The notes under the pieces were generated by a model. That model was not told the DNA's origin and did not search any database. It was given only the letters and a program-made list of their open reading frames with translations. Source: Capsulimonas sp039928515 (GTDB taxonomy: Bacteria; Armatimonadota; Armatimonadia; Armatimonadales; Capsulimonadaceae). Taken from it: DNA of 17,811 nucleotides. The DNA lies in NCBI RefSeq assembly GCF_039928515.1, contig NZ_JBDSSZ010000174.1, one strand, 5' to 3'. Below, piece after piece: positions 1-6,953 of this stretch. The translations under genes and the position numbers were made by a program. Positions within the stretch are counted from its first letter, which is position 1, and each line of letters begins with the position of its first letter.

Positions 1-729
1 AGCCAGCGCGGCGGCACGATCGATAGCGTTCACCTGCAATGCTACTCGGGCGGCGGCGGCAACAATCCATGCTCTTGGAACTTTAATGGCATTCCCGTTT
101 ATCCCGGCTTAGACAGCGCCGGCAATAGCGCAGCCACCGTGCAATCACGGATGAACGGCTGGAAGAATCAGTGCGGGACTAACGGTGGCTGGATGTGGCT
201 CTACGATGGCTTCCAAGGCAACGCGACGGCTTACGCCGCGGCGATCAATAACGGGATCGGGGCGTCCACAATTCCCAACGGCGTCTACGAGATCGTCGCA
301 ACAACAACCGGAAATGCTCTTGATTGTTTAAACACCAATAATGGGAATAACACGCCCATTCAAGTTTATCAGTGGGGTGGGTTTAATAGTCAAAAATGGC
401 AGATTAACAGCCTGAACAACGGCTATTACTCGATCCGTACGATCAATCCCGACGGAACGATCGGACGCAGCCTGGACTGTTCCGGGTGTAATCCGAACAA
501 CGGCACGCTGATACAGCTCTATGATTTCGTCAACCGCGACTGCCAGCAATGGGCAATCGATCAGATCTCCACTGGAAATTACCGGATCAGCACTGCCGGA
601 ACGAAATCCGACGGTACGCATGACGTCCTCGACGGCCAAAACTGCTCAGGCGCCAACAACACCCGTATTCAGCTATGGGCGTGGAATGGCGGCGGATGTC
701 AGCAGCTGTGGTCATTCATCTTAAGGTAA
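1..729 (+). CDS. Secreted protein with C-terminal ricin-B (CBM13) lectin domain, 5' partial
   Basis: The frame is open from the first base, so this is the last 242 residues of a larger protein. The first ~90 residues contain HLQCYSGG, PVYPGL and GGWMWLYDGFQG. They resemble the end of a TIM-barrel glycoside hydrolase or chitinase-like domain, but that identification is tentative. From about residue 95 there is a ricin-type beta-trefoil: three repeats, each with an ALDCLN/SLDCSG/VLDGQN sugar-binding type motif and a Q-x-W-like end (SQKW, CQQW, QQLW), finishing four residues before the stop. CBM13 modules target secreted enzymes to polysaccharides, so an exported carbohydrate-active protein is likely. 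Cysteine pairs in the trefoil (CSGC, NRDC, GGGC) fit an extracytoplasmic location. The catalytic part and any signal peptide lie outside the window. The gene ends well before the next one and shows no operon link to it. Confidence 0.8.
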   Translation, partial: SQRGGTIDSVHLQCYSGGGGNNPCSWNFNGIPVYPGLDSAGNSAATVQSRMNGWKNQCGTNGGWMWLYDGFQGNATAYAAAINNGIGASTIPNGVYEIVATTTGNALDCLNTNNGNNTPIQVYQWGGFNSQKWQINSLNNGYYSIRTINPDGTIGRSLDCSGCNPNNGTLIQLYDFVNRDCQQWAIDQISTGNYRISTAGTKSDGTHDVLDGQNCSGANNTRIQLWAWNGGGCQQLWSFILR

Positions 730-932
730 GCGACTGAGAGTATTTGCAGTGGCGCGACTTTCCTCTGAGGGCCGCGCTCACTGCTGTAGGCCCGACTGGG
801 TAACGTCGGGCGATCATCTCGTCCGCATTTTCTCACGCACTTTGGAGCGTATTCCTTAGCAATCGGCACGCTATTCTTGGCTCCACTCCCGCGCCTCACT
901 GAAAGAGCGGGAGCCAGAAAGGCGTTGTGATG

Positions 933-1223
933 TTAGTACACGCAAATACGCGCTCCTCGCGCCATGCCCTGCACGAGGACGCGCCCTCGGTGTGTGATCT
1001 GAAATATGTCTCCGACGGAGAGATGGTAATCGGAGGCGTCGCCTTCTTGTGTTACCCAGCATTCGCCTTGAAGGCAGGCGACGGCGCCGCCGGTCCGACG
1101 AGCGTCCAGGCGGAACAGGCCGCCGGAAATCAATGAAACTTCGTCCGCGTCCCTGGACTTGTGATCCGTGTCGGTTCGGATGGGAGCGGGCGCCTGCTCG
1201 ACATTGAGTGTTTGCGCTTTCAT
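933..1223 (-). CDS. DUF2917 family small protein
   Basis: This codes for 96 residues. The C-terminal ~60 residues (SGGLFRLDARRTGG, then CLQGECWVTQEGD, then HLSVGDIF, then GRVLVQGMA) match the DUF2917 pattern: a short cupin-like beta domain with a conserved G-x-x-W-[VL]-T and an L-x-x-G-D turn. Function is unknown for the family. The frame extends upstream to 1319, but those residues would read through the operator-like inverted repeat, so the ATG at 1223 (MKAQTLNVEQ) is preferred. No clear Shine-Dalgarno precedes it. It is divergent from the MocR-type regulator, and DUF2917 genes are, as I recall, often found next to such regulators, so it is a plausible target of that regulator. There are no membrane segments or signal peptide. 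Confidence 0.7.
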   Translation of the reverse strand: MKAQTLNVEQAPAPIRTDTDHKSRDADEVSLISGGLFRLDARRTGGAVACLQGECWVTQEGDASDYHLSVGDIFQITHRGRVLVQGMARGARICVY

Positions 1224-1253
1224 GACTCTATTATGGCGGGATGCGCGCGAAGA

Positions 1254-1318
1254 GTACAGACGTAAATTCCGTGAATTGTGACCGGTACAGATTGGTAAAT
1301 ATTTCACTGTACTGGTCA
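1254..1318. promoter_or_regulatory. Operator-like repeats between divergent DUF2917 and MocR genes
   Basis: A 12-bp inverted repeat lies at 1279-1290 (TGACCGGTACAG) and 1307-1318 (CTGTACTGGTCA), with one mismatch and a 16-bp spacer. A third half-site, GTACAG, sits at 1254-1259 in direct orientation, exactly 31 bp (about three helical turns) before the GTACAG at 1285-1290. MocR-type regulators such as GabR are known to bind spaced direct and inverted repeats in the divergent region next to their own gene. This is therefore a good candidate autoregulatory site. Regulator identity is inferred from position. Confidence 0.55.
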
Positions 1319-1373
1319 TGATTGGAGGGAATTGCCCCTATGCTTGAAGAGCGAGGGCAGGTATCATGGAGGC

Positions 1374-2819
1374 ATGATTACCACGGAAGACAATGGCGTC
1401 CGGTCCGGGACGCTTTACGAAGAGGTTGCGGCGCGTGTGACACGCCTGATCGATGAGGGTACTTTCAAGCCGGGCGACCGCTTGTCGTCCGTGCGCAAGC
1501 TCAGCCAGCAGCTGCAAGTGAGTATTTCGACGGTTATGGAGGCGTACCGGGTTCTGGAAGATCGTGGGCTGATCGAGGCGCGCCCGCAGTCGGGATACTA
1601 CGTGCGTCTCGCGCGGCAGGAGGCGCCTGCCGAGCCCGAGGTCTCTCGCCCGTCGCGCACCCCCACCGCCGTCAGTCTCAGCGACTTCCATGGAATGCTG
1701 ATGCGCGACATCGGCAACCCCAATCTTCTGCACCTGGGCGCGGCGATCCCCAATCCCGAACTGCTTCCCATCGGCAAGCTGAGCCGGACGATCGCAGCGG
1801 TCACGCGCCGGCACGGCGTCCTGAGCGTGGCGTACAACGGCCCGCTCGGCGCGGAAGCGCTGCGCGTGCAGATCGCGCGGCGCGCGCTTGGCGCCGGATG
1901 CACGCTCTCGCCCGACCAGATCCTGACGACCTGCGGAAGCCAGGAAGCGATCAGTCTCGCGCTGAGGGCCGTCTGCCAGCCGGGCGACACGGTAGCGATC
2001 GAATCGCCGGTGTACTATGGGATCCTGCAATGCATCGAGCAGCTGGGGCTTAAGGCGCTGGAGATCCCAACCTCGCCGCGCACGGGGATCAGTCTGGAGG
2101 CGCTTCGCTACGCTCTGGGAGAAAATGAGGTGAGCGCCTGCGTCGTTGTCAGCAACTTCAGCAACCCGCTGGGCGGGTGCATGCCGGACGATCACAAGCG
2201 CGAACTGGTGGAGATGCTTTCTGAGCGGGAGATCCCGCTGATCGAGGACGATATCTACGGCGATATCGGCTTCGCGGACGAGCGCCCGAAGACCTGCAAG
2301 GCGTTCGACCGAGACGGGTGGGTGATCCTTTGCTCGTCGTATTCGAAGACCCTCGCGCCGGGATACCGGGTGGGGTGGGCGGTCGCCGGTCGCTTCATGG
2401 ACAAAATGACGCGGCTGAAGCTGACGAGCAGCCTCGCCTGCCCGACGCCGACCCAGCTTGCGGTCGCCGATTTCCTCGCCAACGGCGGCTACGACCACCA
2501 CTTGCGTAAGATCCGCAAAGTTTACGCCCGGCAGGTGCTGCTGATGGGGCAGGCGGTCGGCCGCGCCTTTCCCACCGGAACCTGTGTTACCCGCCCCGAA
2601 GGCGGTTACGTGCTGTGGGTCGAGTGTCCCCCGCGTGTCGACGCGCTGAAGCTCTACGAATGGGCGCTGACGGCGGGAATGACCATCGCGCCTGGTCCTC
2701 TCTTTTCCGCCAAACAAAAGTATCGAAATTGCATTCGCCTGAACGCCGCCTTCTGGTCTGAAGACGTCGAGCGGGCCATCGTTCGTTTGGGACAAACGGC
2801 GGACACGATGGGCAAGTAG
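1374..2819 (+). CDS. MocR family PLP-dependent transcriptional regulator (GntR HTH + aminotransferase fold)
   Basis: This codes for 481 residues from the ATG at 1374. The N-terminal ~75 residues are a GntR winged helix: GTLYEEVAARVTRLIDEG, then GDRL.SVRKLSQQLQVSISTV.EAYR.LE..GLIEARP.SGYYV. From about residue 100 to the end it has a class I aminotransferase fold, with YNGPLG, SQEAISLALRA, VSNFSNPLGG, the IEDDIYGD segment and the PLP Schiff-base lysine in CSSYSKTLAPGYRVGW (K325). Length and order match MocR/GabR/PdxR regulators, which use PLP as cofactor or effector. The target pathway cannot be read from the sequence. The start is uncertain: GGAGG lies only 1 nt before the ATG, and in-frame TTG codons at 1332 and 1344 follow an upstream GGAGGG at 1324-1329. 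It is divergent from the DUF2917 gene with shared operator-like repeats. Confidence 0.9.
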   Translation: MITTEDNGVRSGTLYEEVAARVTRLIDEGTFKPGDRLSSVRKLSQQLQVSISTVMEAYRVLEDRGLIEARPQSGYYVRLARQEAPAEPEVSRPSRTPTAVSLSDFHGMLMRDIGNPNLLHLGAAIPNPELLPIGKLSRTIAAVTRRHGVLSVAYNGPLGAEALRVQIARRALGAGCTLSPDQILTTCGSQEAISLALRAVCQPGDTVAIESPVYYGILQCIEQLGLKALEIPTSPRTGISLEALRYALGENEVSACVVVSNFSNPLGGCMPDDHKRELVEMLSEREIPLIEDDIYGDIGFADERPKTCKAFDRDGWVILCSSYSKTLAPGYRVGWAVAGRFMDKMTRLKLTSSLACPTPTQLAVADFLANGGYDHHLRKIRKVYARQVLLMGQAVGRAFPTGTCVTRPEGGYVLWVECPPRVDALKLYEWALTAGMTIAPGPLFSAKQKYRNCIRLNAAFWSEDVERAIVRLGQTADTMGK

Positions 2820-2880
2820 GATCCACCTACCCAGATTCTACGCCAATTTCCGTGTATGAAATGCGAGCAAGAAAATTCTG

Positions 2881-2909
2881 TTGACATGCAATACTAGTTG
2901 TGCTATAGT
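2881..2909 (+). promoter_or_regulatory. Strong sigma70 promoter of first DUF1559 gene
   Basis: There is a consensus -35 TTGACA (2881-2886), a 17-bp spacer and an extended -10 TGC-TATAGT (TG at 2901-2902, hexamer 2904-2909). The spacer holds an imperfect dyad, GCAATACT|AGTTGTGC, at 2888-2903. The predicted start near 2916 gives a leader of about 46 nt ending in a good GGAGG ribosome site at 2949-2953. The leader contains a short CCCG-GCTT-CGGG hairpin (2918-2929). The same 29-bp unit recurs with two differences at 3867-3895. Confidence 0.8.
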
Positions 2910-2961
2910 AGTTGTACCCCGGCTTCGGGTTTGATTATCATACCTTTTGGAGGTTCGGACA

Positions 2962-3828
2962 ATGCAGACGTATCAATCGAAGAACTTACGTGGATTTACT
3001 TTGATAGAGTTGCTCGTGGTTATTGCAATCATCGCGATTTTAGCCGCTATTCTCTTTCCTGTCTTTGCGAAAGCTCGCGAAAAGGCCCGCCAAATATCTT
3101 GTCTTTCGAATGAGAAGCAGATTGGTTTGGGATTTATGCAATACAGTCAGGATAACGATGAGACTCTTCCTATCGGCTCGCAGCTGAATTTCGGCGGTAA
3201 TTTGGGCGCTGGCTGGGCCGGTCAGATCTATCCATACGTCAAGAGTACCGGCGTATTCCAATGCCCGGACGATTCCACGACCGGCAATCTGAGCGCCGTC
3301 CCGCCGGTTTATCCCGTTTCATACGCCTATAACGCTCTGATCCCGAACAGCTTCAATGCCGGCAACGGCCTGCCGACTACGCTCGGCAAGCTCTCTGCGT
3401 TTACGTCGCCCGCCAAGACCGTGCTGCTTTCCGAGTGTACGAACGCATTCGGTCGCATCTCAACTCCGAACGAAGGCGGCGCCGTGGACAATGTCTCCCC
3501 TGGCAGCACCGGAAACGCATTCTTTGACGGTCAGGTGCATGGCGGCTCGGATTCGCCGACAGTCAAGGGCGCTACGGGTTATGTCGGTGGCTACAACAAG
3601 GACATTAGCCAGAAGGATGGACGGCATACCGAAGGAGCGAGCTATCTCTTCTCGGACGGCCACGCCAAATGGCTGCGGCCTTCTCAAGTCTGCCCCGGCG
3701 CGAATGACGCCGCGACGCCCACCAGCGCGCCGACACCTGCCGGAGCCTATTTTAACAACGCCGCCGGCGCCGACTTCGCGGGCGACAATAACTTCCCGAA
3801 TTACGCCGCCACCTGGAGTGCGATTTAA
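2962..3828 (+). CDS. DUF1559 prepilin-type N-terminal cleavage/methylation protein (H-X9-DG type), copy 1
   Basis: This codes for 288 residues. After the short basic leader MQTYQSKNLRG comes the type IV prepilin/type II pseudopilin site G11|FTLIELLVVI. A hydrophobic helix to about residue 33 and the conserved FPVFAKAREKARQ follow. The rest is the DUF1559 (SBP_bac_10) domain, ending in the family signature H-T-E-G-A-S-Y-L-F-S-D-G (H-X9-DG). Such proteins are expected to be processed by prepilin peptidase and to sit in the envelope or in a pseudopilus. The role of the large DUF1559 expansions is unknown. The ATG at 2962 is chosen because GGAGG lies 8 nt upstream; an in-frame TTG at 2947 would overlap that site. 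The first ~30 codons are visibly more AT-rich than the rest, a pattern often seen at starts of highly translated genes. A close paralog follows directly. Confidence 0.9.
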   Translation: MQTYQSKNLRGFTLIELLVVIAIIAILAAILFPVFAKAREKARQISCLSNEKQIGLGFMQYSQDNDETLPIGSQLNFGGNLGAGWAGQIYPYVKSTGVFQCPDDSTTGNLSAVPPVYPVSYAYNALIPNSFNAGNGLPTTLGKLSAFTSPAKTVLLSECTNAFGRISTPNEGGAVDNVSPGSTGNAFFDGQVHGGSDSPTVKGATGYVGGYNKDISQKDGRHTEGASYLFSDGHAKWLRPSQVCPGANDAATPTSAPTPAGAYFNNAAGADFAGDNNFPNYAATWSAI

Positions 3829-3866
3829 CGAACGGCATGAACAAAGGAGCCTTTTATAAATAATTC

Positions 3867-3895
3867 TTGACATGCAATACTAGTAGTGCTATACT
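3867..3895 (+). promoter_or_regulatory. Strong sigma70 promoter of second DUF1559 gene
   Basis: There is a TTGACA (3867-3872), a 17-bp spacer and an extended -10 TGC-TATACT (hexamer 3890-3895). It is identical to the promoter at 2881-2909 at 27 of 29 positions. The spacer dyad GCAATACT|AGTAGTGC (3874-3889) is more symmetric here (seven of eight pairs) than in the first copy. Transcription would start near 3902, leaving a leader of about 40 nt with AGGA at 3929-3932 before the ATG. Confidence 0.8.
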
Positions 3896-3941
3896 CAGAT
3901 CAGTCTCGATTAACGTCTTTTCATCTATAGGATTTACAAAA

Positions 3942-4820
3942 ATGAATTCCGCACAATCACGCAAATCTTTCGGTTTTACTTTGATTGAATTACTCGTTGT
4001 CATCGCGATTATCGCGATACTTGCCGCCATCCTCTTCCCCGTCTTCGCCAAGGCGCGCGAGAAGGCGCGGCAGACCTCTTGTCTGTCGAATGAGAAGCAG
4101 CTTGGTCTTGGCTTCATGCAGTATGTCCAGGATAACGACGAGACGTTCCCCGCTGGATCCATCCCCAACGTCCTTTCCGGCAATGACCATTTCGGCATTG
4201 GATGGGCGGGTGAAATCTATCCGTACGTCAAATCGACCGGCGTGTACCTCTGCCCCGACGATAAAACGCCGAGCCAGCCATCGGCAAATCCGCCGATGTA
4301 CGAAGTCTCCTACGCCATGAATACGCATATCATTAACTCGTACCTCACTCCAGGCTTCGGCAATCCCCAGGGACCGCTCGGGAAGCTCGCCGGCTTCAAC
4401 GCTCCGGCCCAGACCGTGCTGCTTTGCGAGGTTACTAACAACCTGGCCAACATCACGTCGGTTGACGAAGGAAAGTCCAGCACGCCTGCGGCCACGCACT
4501 TCTCCGTGGTCACAAGCGCATCCGGCGGCTGCCTTGGAGTGACATCCGGCGCTTACGATTCTCAGGCAAAGGTCTCCACCGGCCCGGTCGACTTGAACAC
4601 GGGCGGGCTTGACGGCACTCCCGGCCGTCACACCGACGCCTCTACGTATCTCATGGCTGATGGCCACGCCAAATGGATCCCCGGCGCTCGGGTTTCCAGC
4701 GGAGGCAACGCCGCATTCAACGCCACCGACCAGCCGAATCGATATAACAACGCCGCCGGCACCGATTTCCCGGGAAACGCCAACTTCCCGCGATATACGG
4801 CGACGTTCAGCCCGAATTAA
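3942..4820 (+). CDS. DUF1559 prepilin-type N-terminal cleavage/methylation protein (H-X9-DG type), copy 2
   Basis: This codes for 292 residues and is paralogous to the gene just upstream. The leader MNSAQSRKSFG is followed by the prepilin cleavage site G11|FTLIELLVVI and the same FPVFAKAREKARQ helix end. The DUF1559 core includes CLSNEKQLGLGFMQY, GWAGEIYPYVKSTGV and the H-X9-DG signature (HTDASTYLMADG). The two proteins are nearly identical in the first ~65 residues and share an NNAAG.DF.G..NFP.Y.AT ending. They diverge in the middle, where this copy carries an extra Gly/Ser-rich segment (about residues 180-215). The ATG at 3942 is chosen for AGGA 9 nt upstream. The open frame begins earlier at 3867, but that lies inside the -35 box. 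A terminator-like hairpin follows at 4842. The gene has its own promoter, so the paralogs are separate units. Confidence 0.9.
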   Translation: MNSAQSRKSFGFTLIELLVVIAIIAILAAILFPVFAKAREKARQTSCLSNEKQLGLGFMQYVQDNDETFPAGSIPNVLSGNDHFGIGWAGEIYPYVKSTGVYLCPDDKTPSQPSANPPMYEVSYAMNTHIINSYLTPGFGNPQGPLGKLAGFNAPAQTVLLCEVTNNLANITSVDEGKSSTPAATHFSVVTSASGGCLGVTSGAYDSQAKVSTGPVDLNTGGLDGTPGRHTDASTYLMADGHAKWIPGARVSSGGNAAFNATDQPNRYNNAAGTDFPGNANFPRYTATFSPN

Positions 4821-4841
4821 ACGGGCAATCCACTGCCATGG

Positions 4842-4871
4842 AGCGCCGGCCGCAGCATTGTGTCCGGCGCT
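4842..4871 (+). terminator. Probable intrinsic terminator after second DUF1559 gene
   Basis: An 8-bp GC-rich stem, AGCGCCGG (4842-4849) with CCGGCGCT (4864-4871), closes a 14-nt loop and is followed by the pyrimidine stretch TTCTCTC. There is no pure T-run, so efficiency is uncertain. It lies 22 nt after the stop codon and before the LacI gene, where a transcription boundary is expected. Confidence 0.5.
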
Positions 4872-4907
4872 TCTCTCGCAAATTCACGATTTCATTTGAT
4901 CTCGCGC

Positions 4908-4920
4908 CATAATTCATACA
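4908..4920 (+). promoter_or_regulatory. Possible -10 box giving a leaderless LacI transcript
   Basis: CATAAT at 4908-4913 matches the -10 consensus in five of six positions. With usual spacing the transcript would begin at 4920, the A of the LacI gene's ATG. There is no Shine-Dalgarno sequence before that ATG, which agrees with a leaderless message. No convincing -35 box is seen (TTCACG at 4883-4888 is 19 bp away), so this is tentative. Confidence 0.35.
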
Positions 4921-5918
4921 TGCGAATCTCAATTAAAGATGTGGCGATCCGCGCGAATGTCTCTCGCGGGACCGTATCGCATGTGCTGAATGGCAACGTA
5001 GAGGCGAGGATTGCTCCGGAAACACAGGAGCGGGTTCGAAAAGCGGCGACCGAGCTGGGGTATGTGCCCAATCAGATGGCGAAGTCGCTGTTTCGTGGCA
5101 AGACCCAGCTGATCGGTGTGCTGATGACCGGGATCGAAAACCCGTTCTTCACCGAGTTGCTCGGCGCCAGTGAGACGGCGATCGCGGAGGGGGGATACCG
5201 GCGTCTGGTGGATGCCTCGATTCCCTATATCGCCAAGGCCCGTCCCGAGATTTTGTCCGTTTGGCCGGTAGATGGCATTCTCATGCACGCCGCAATTGGA
5301 CGCGTCTCTGAGGGTATCCTCGGCGCGCCGGTCTCACATGTTCCAGTCGTCTATCTGGATTCGACGGCGGACGCGCATCGCGATACGGTTCAGTTCGATC
5401 TGCGGCCCGCCATGGCGGCGGCGGCGGAGCATCTTTTCGAGCGCGGCCACAAACGGATCGGTGTGATCACTCCTTACGATCCGTTTGACCTGTTTGTGAA
5501 ACAGCGACACCAATCGCTATACGCCGCCGCCCATGACCGTGGCGTGGCGGTTGTGTCCATGAAGCTGGACGACAACAGCCGGCGCGGCGCACTGAACCTG
5601 GGTTTGTACATCGCATCGATGCCGCCTTCAGAGCGGCCGACCGCGCTGATCTGCCACAATGACCATATTGCGATCGGCGTCTACCACGGCGTTCTGCGCG
5701 CCGGACTGCGCGTTCCCGAGGATATCGCGATCGTCGGCGTGGATGGGATTGAAGAAGGCGATTGTCTCGACAAGCCGCTGACCACGATCAAGAACCCGGT
5801 GGACGAACTCTGCCGCATCGCGGTCGCCATGCTGCGCGAGCGGATCGAAGGAGCGGTAACCTGCCCCCCGCGACACGTGACCGTACCGAGCGTCTTCCTG
5901 CCAAAGGGGACGACATAA
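4920..5918 (+). CDS. LacI family transcriptional regulator of fructan/sucrose operon
   Basis: This codes for 332 residues. The N-terminal LacI headpiece has the helix-turn-helix ISIKDVAIRANVSRGTVSHVLNG (residues 3-25) and the hinge region RVRKAATELGYVPNQMAKSL. It is followed by a periplasmic-binding-protein-like sensor domain: LIGVLMTGIENPFFTELLGA, then HLFERGHKRIGVIT, then ALICHNDHIAIGVYHGVLRAGLRVPEDIAIVGVDG. This is the typical length for the family. The start at 4920 (MRISIKDVA) aligns with other LacI proteins; the frame stays open 20 codons further upstream. It is the first gene of a co-directional run with a fructokinase, a sugar permease and two GH32 enzymes, so it is likely the local regulator, with sucrose, fructose or a fructan product as inducer. 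Effector and operator are inferred only. Confidence 0.9.
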   Translation: MRISIKDVAIRANVSRGTVSHVLNGNVEARIAPETQERVRKAATELGYVPNQMAKSLFRGKTQLIGVLMTGIENPFFTELLGASETAIAEGGYRRLVDASIPYIAKARPEILSVWPVDGILMHAAIGRVSEGILGAPVSHVPVVYLDSTADAHRDTVQFDLRPAMAAAAEHLFERGHKRIGVITPYDPFDLFVKQRHQSLYAAAHDRGVAVVSMKLDDNSRRGALNLGLYIASMPPSERPTALICHNDHIAIGVYHGVLRAGLRVPEDIAIVGVDGIEEGDCLDKPLTTIKNPVDELCRIAVAMLRERIEGAVTCPPRHVTVPSVFLPKGTT

Positions 5919-5959
5919 CAAATAGCAATAAATTTTGATTGGACTGTCCGTGTGCTCTT

Positions 5960-6922
5960 ATGACTTTGAATGACGCTCCGACTCTTATTTCCTTTGGCGA
6001 AGTCCTGTGGGACATTATCGACGGCCGGCCCTATCTTGGCGGCGCGCCCTTCAATCTGGCGGCGCACGCCGCCCGGCTTGGGATGAATGCCCGAATGATC
6101 TCCTGTGTGGGGGACGATGACCTCGGACGCGTCGCAATTGTAGAAGCGGCAAAACTTGGCGTTGATATGACCGGCGTGATGTGCGGTGAGCATGCGACAG
6201 GATCCGTCACGGTAAGCCTTTCGGATGTCGGACAGCCGAGCTACACGATCCATGAACCAGCCGCCTGGGATTTTATCGAGCTGCCTTCCGACATACGCCG
6301 CGCCCCCTCGACGCTGAAAGTCGACGCCGTTTGTTTTGGTACGCTCGCGCAGCGCAGTCCCATTTCCCAAAGCGCCCTGCATGATCTGCTGGAAGCCCTG
6401 CCGGACGCGCCGACGTTCTACGACGTGAATCTGCGTCAGGAGTTTTATTCGAAAGAGATCATCGAATGGGGTTTGCATCAAGCTAATATCGTAAAGGTAA
6501 ATGATACAGAAGCAATCTTTCTCTCTCGAATACTATTCGGGCGTGAGATGAGTGAGCGGCAGTTCGCAAACTTACTGCGGTCGGCTTATTCGATGGATGT
6601 GGTGCTAGTCACGCTGGGCGCTCGCGGGTGTCTGGCGGCGGACGACACCGGCGTCACGCACATTCAGGGCCGCAATATCACGGTGCGGGACGCCGTGGGA
6701 GCGGGCGACGCCTTTTCCGCCGCATTTCTCGCGACCTGGCTGCGGGGCGGCTCGGCGGCGGAAGCGGCCAGTTACGGCAATGTTCTCGGCGCCTACGTCG
6801 CGACCCGGAATGGCGCGGTTCCGGATTATACGGACGAAATCCGAATGCAGATCAAGAGTTTTGGCGGCAAAAAGTTCGCTCCTTTCGTGTCCGGAGTTGT
6901 TCGCGCACACGCCGCGTCATGA
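5960..6922 (+). CDS. PfkB family carbohydrate kinase, probable fructokinase
   Basis: This codes for 320 residues from the ATG at 5960. The ribokinase/PfkB fold is recognisable by the N-terminal SFGEVLWDIIDG, the glycine-rich GGAPFNLAAHAARLG (signature 1) and the C-terminal VRDAVGAGDAFSAAFLATWL (signature 2, anion hole plus catalytic base D250). The GEVLWD start and the G-GAPFN motif are usual in fructokinases, which convert fructose to fructose 6-phosphate with ATP in the cytoplasm. The neighbouring GH32 enzymes, which release fructose, support this. It begins 41 nt after the LacI gene and ends 31 nt before the permease gene. No good ribosome site precedes the ATG; an in-frame TTG at 5939 is an alternative start. 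An AT-rich imperfect dyad (CAAAT at 5919-5923, ATTTTG at 5932-5937) lies just upstream. Confidence 0.88.
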   Translation: MTLNDAPTLISFGEVLWDIIDGRPYLGGAPFNLAAHAARLGMNARMISCVGDDDLGRVAIVEAAKLGVDMTGVMCGEHATGSVTVSLSDVGQPSYTIHEPAAWDFIELPSDIRRAPSTLKVDAVCFGTLAQRSPISQSALHDLLEALPDAPTFYDVNLRQEFYSKEIIEWGLHQANIVKVNDTEAIFLSRILFGREMSERQFANLLRSAYSMDVVLVTLGARGCLAADDTGVTHIQGRNITVRDAVGAGDAFSAAFLATWLRGGSAAEAASYGNVLGAYVATRNGAVPDYTDEIRMQIKSFGGKKFAPFVSGVVRAHAAS

Positions 6923-6953
6923 CGGCGTTTGGAAATAAAGAGGAATACATCGT

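Noticed and set aside
790..811. Hairpin GCCCGAC/GTCGGGC after the ricin-domain gene as a terminator
   Set aside because: The 7-bp stem is real, but it lies 60 nt after the stop and has no T-run after it. Apart from a similar weak stem at 886-913 nothing else is seen in 730-932.
1338..2795. Long open frame (485 codons) on the - strand
   Set aside because: It is a mirror of the MocR gene in GC-rich DNA; its translation is Arg-rich with no family signature, while the + strand frame has clear domains.
2816..2830. Short inverted repeat GTAGG/CCTAC after the MocR gene as a terminator
   Set aside because: The stem is only 5 bp and overlaps the stop codon, with no T-run; it may be chance.
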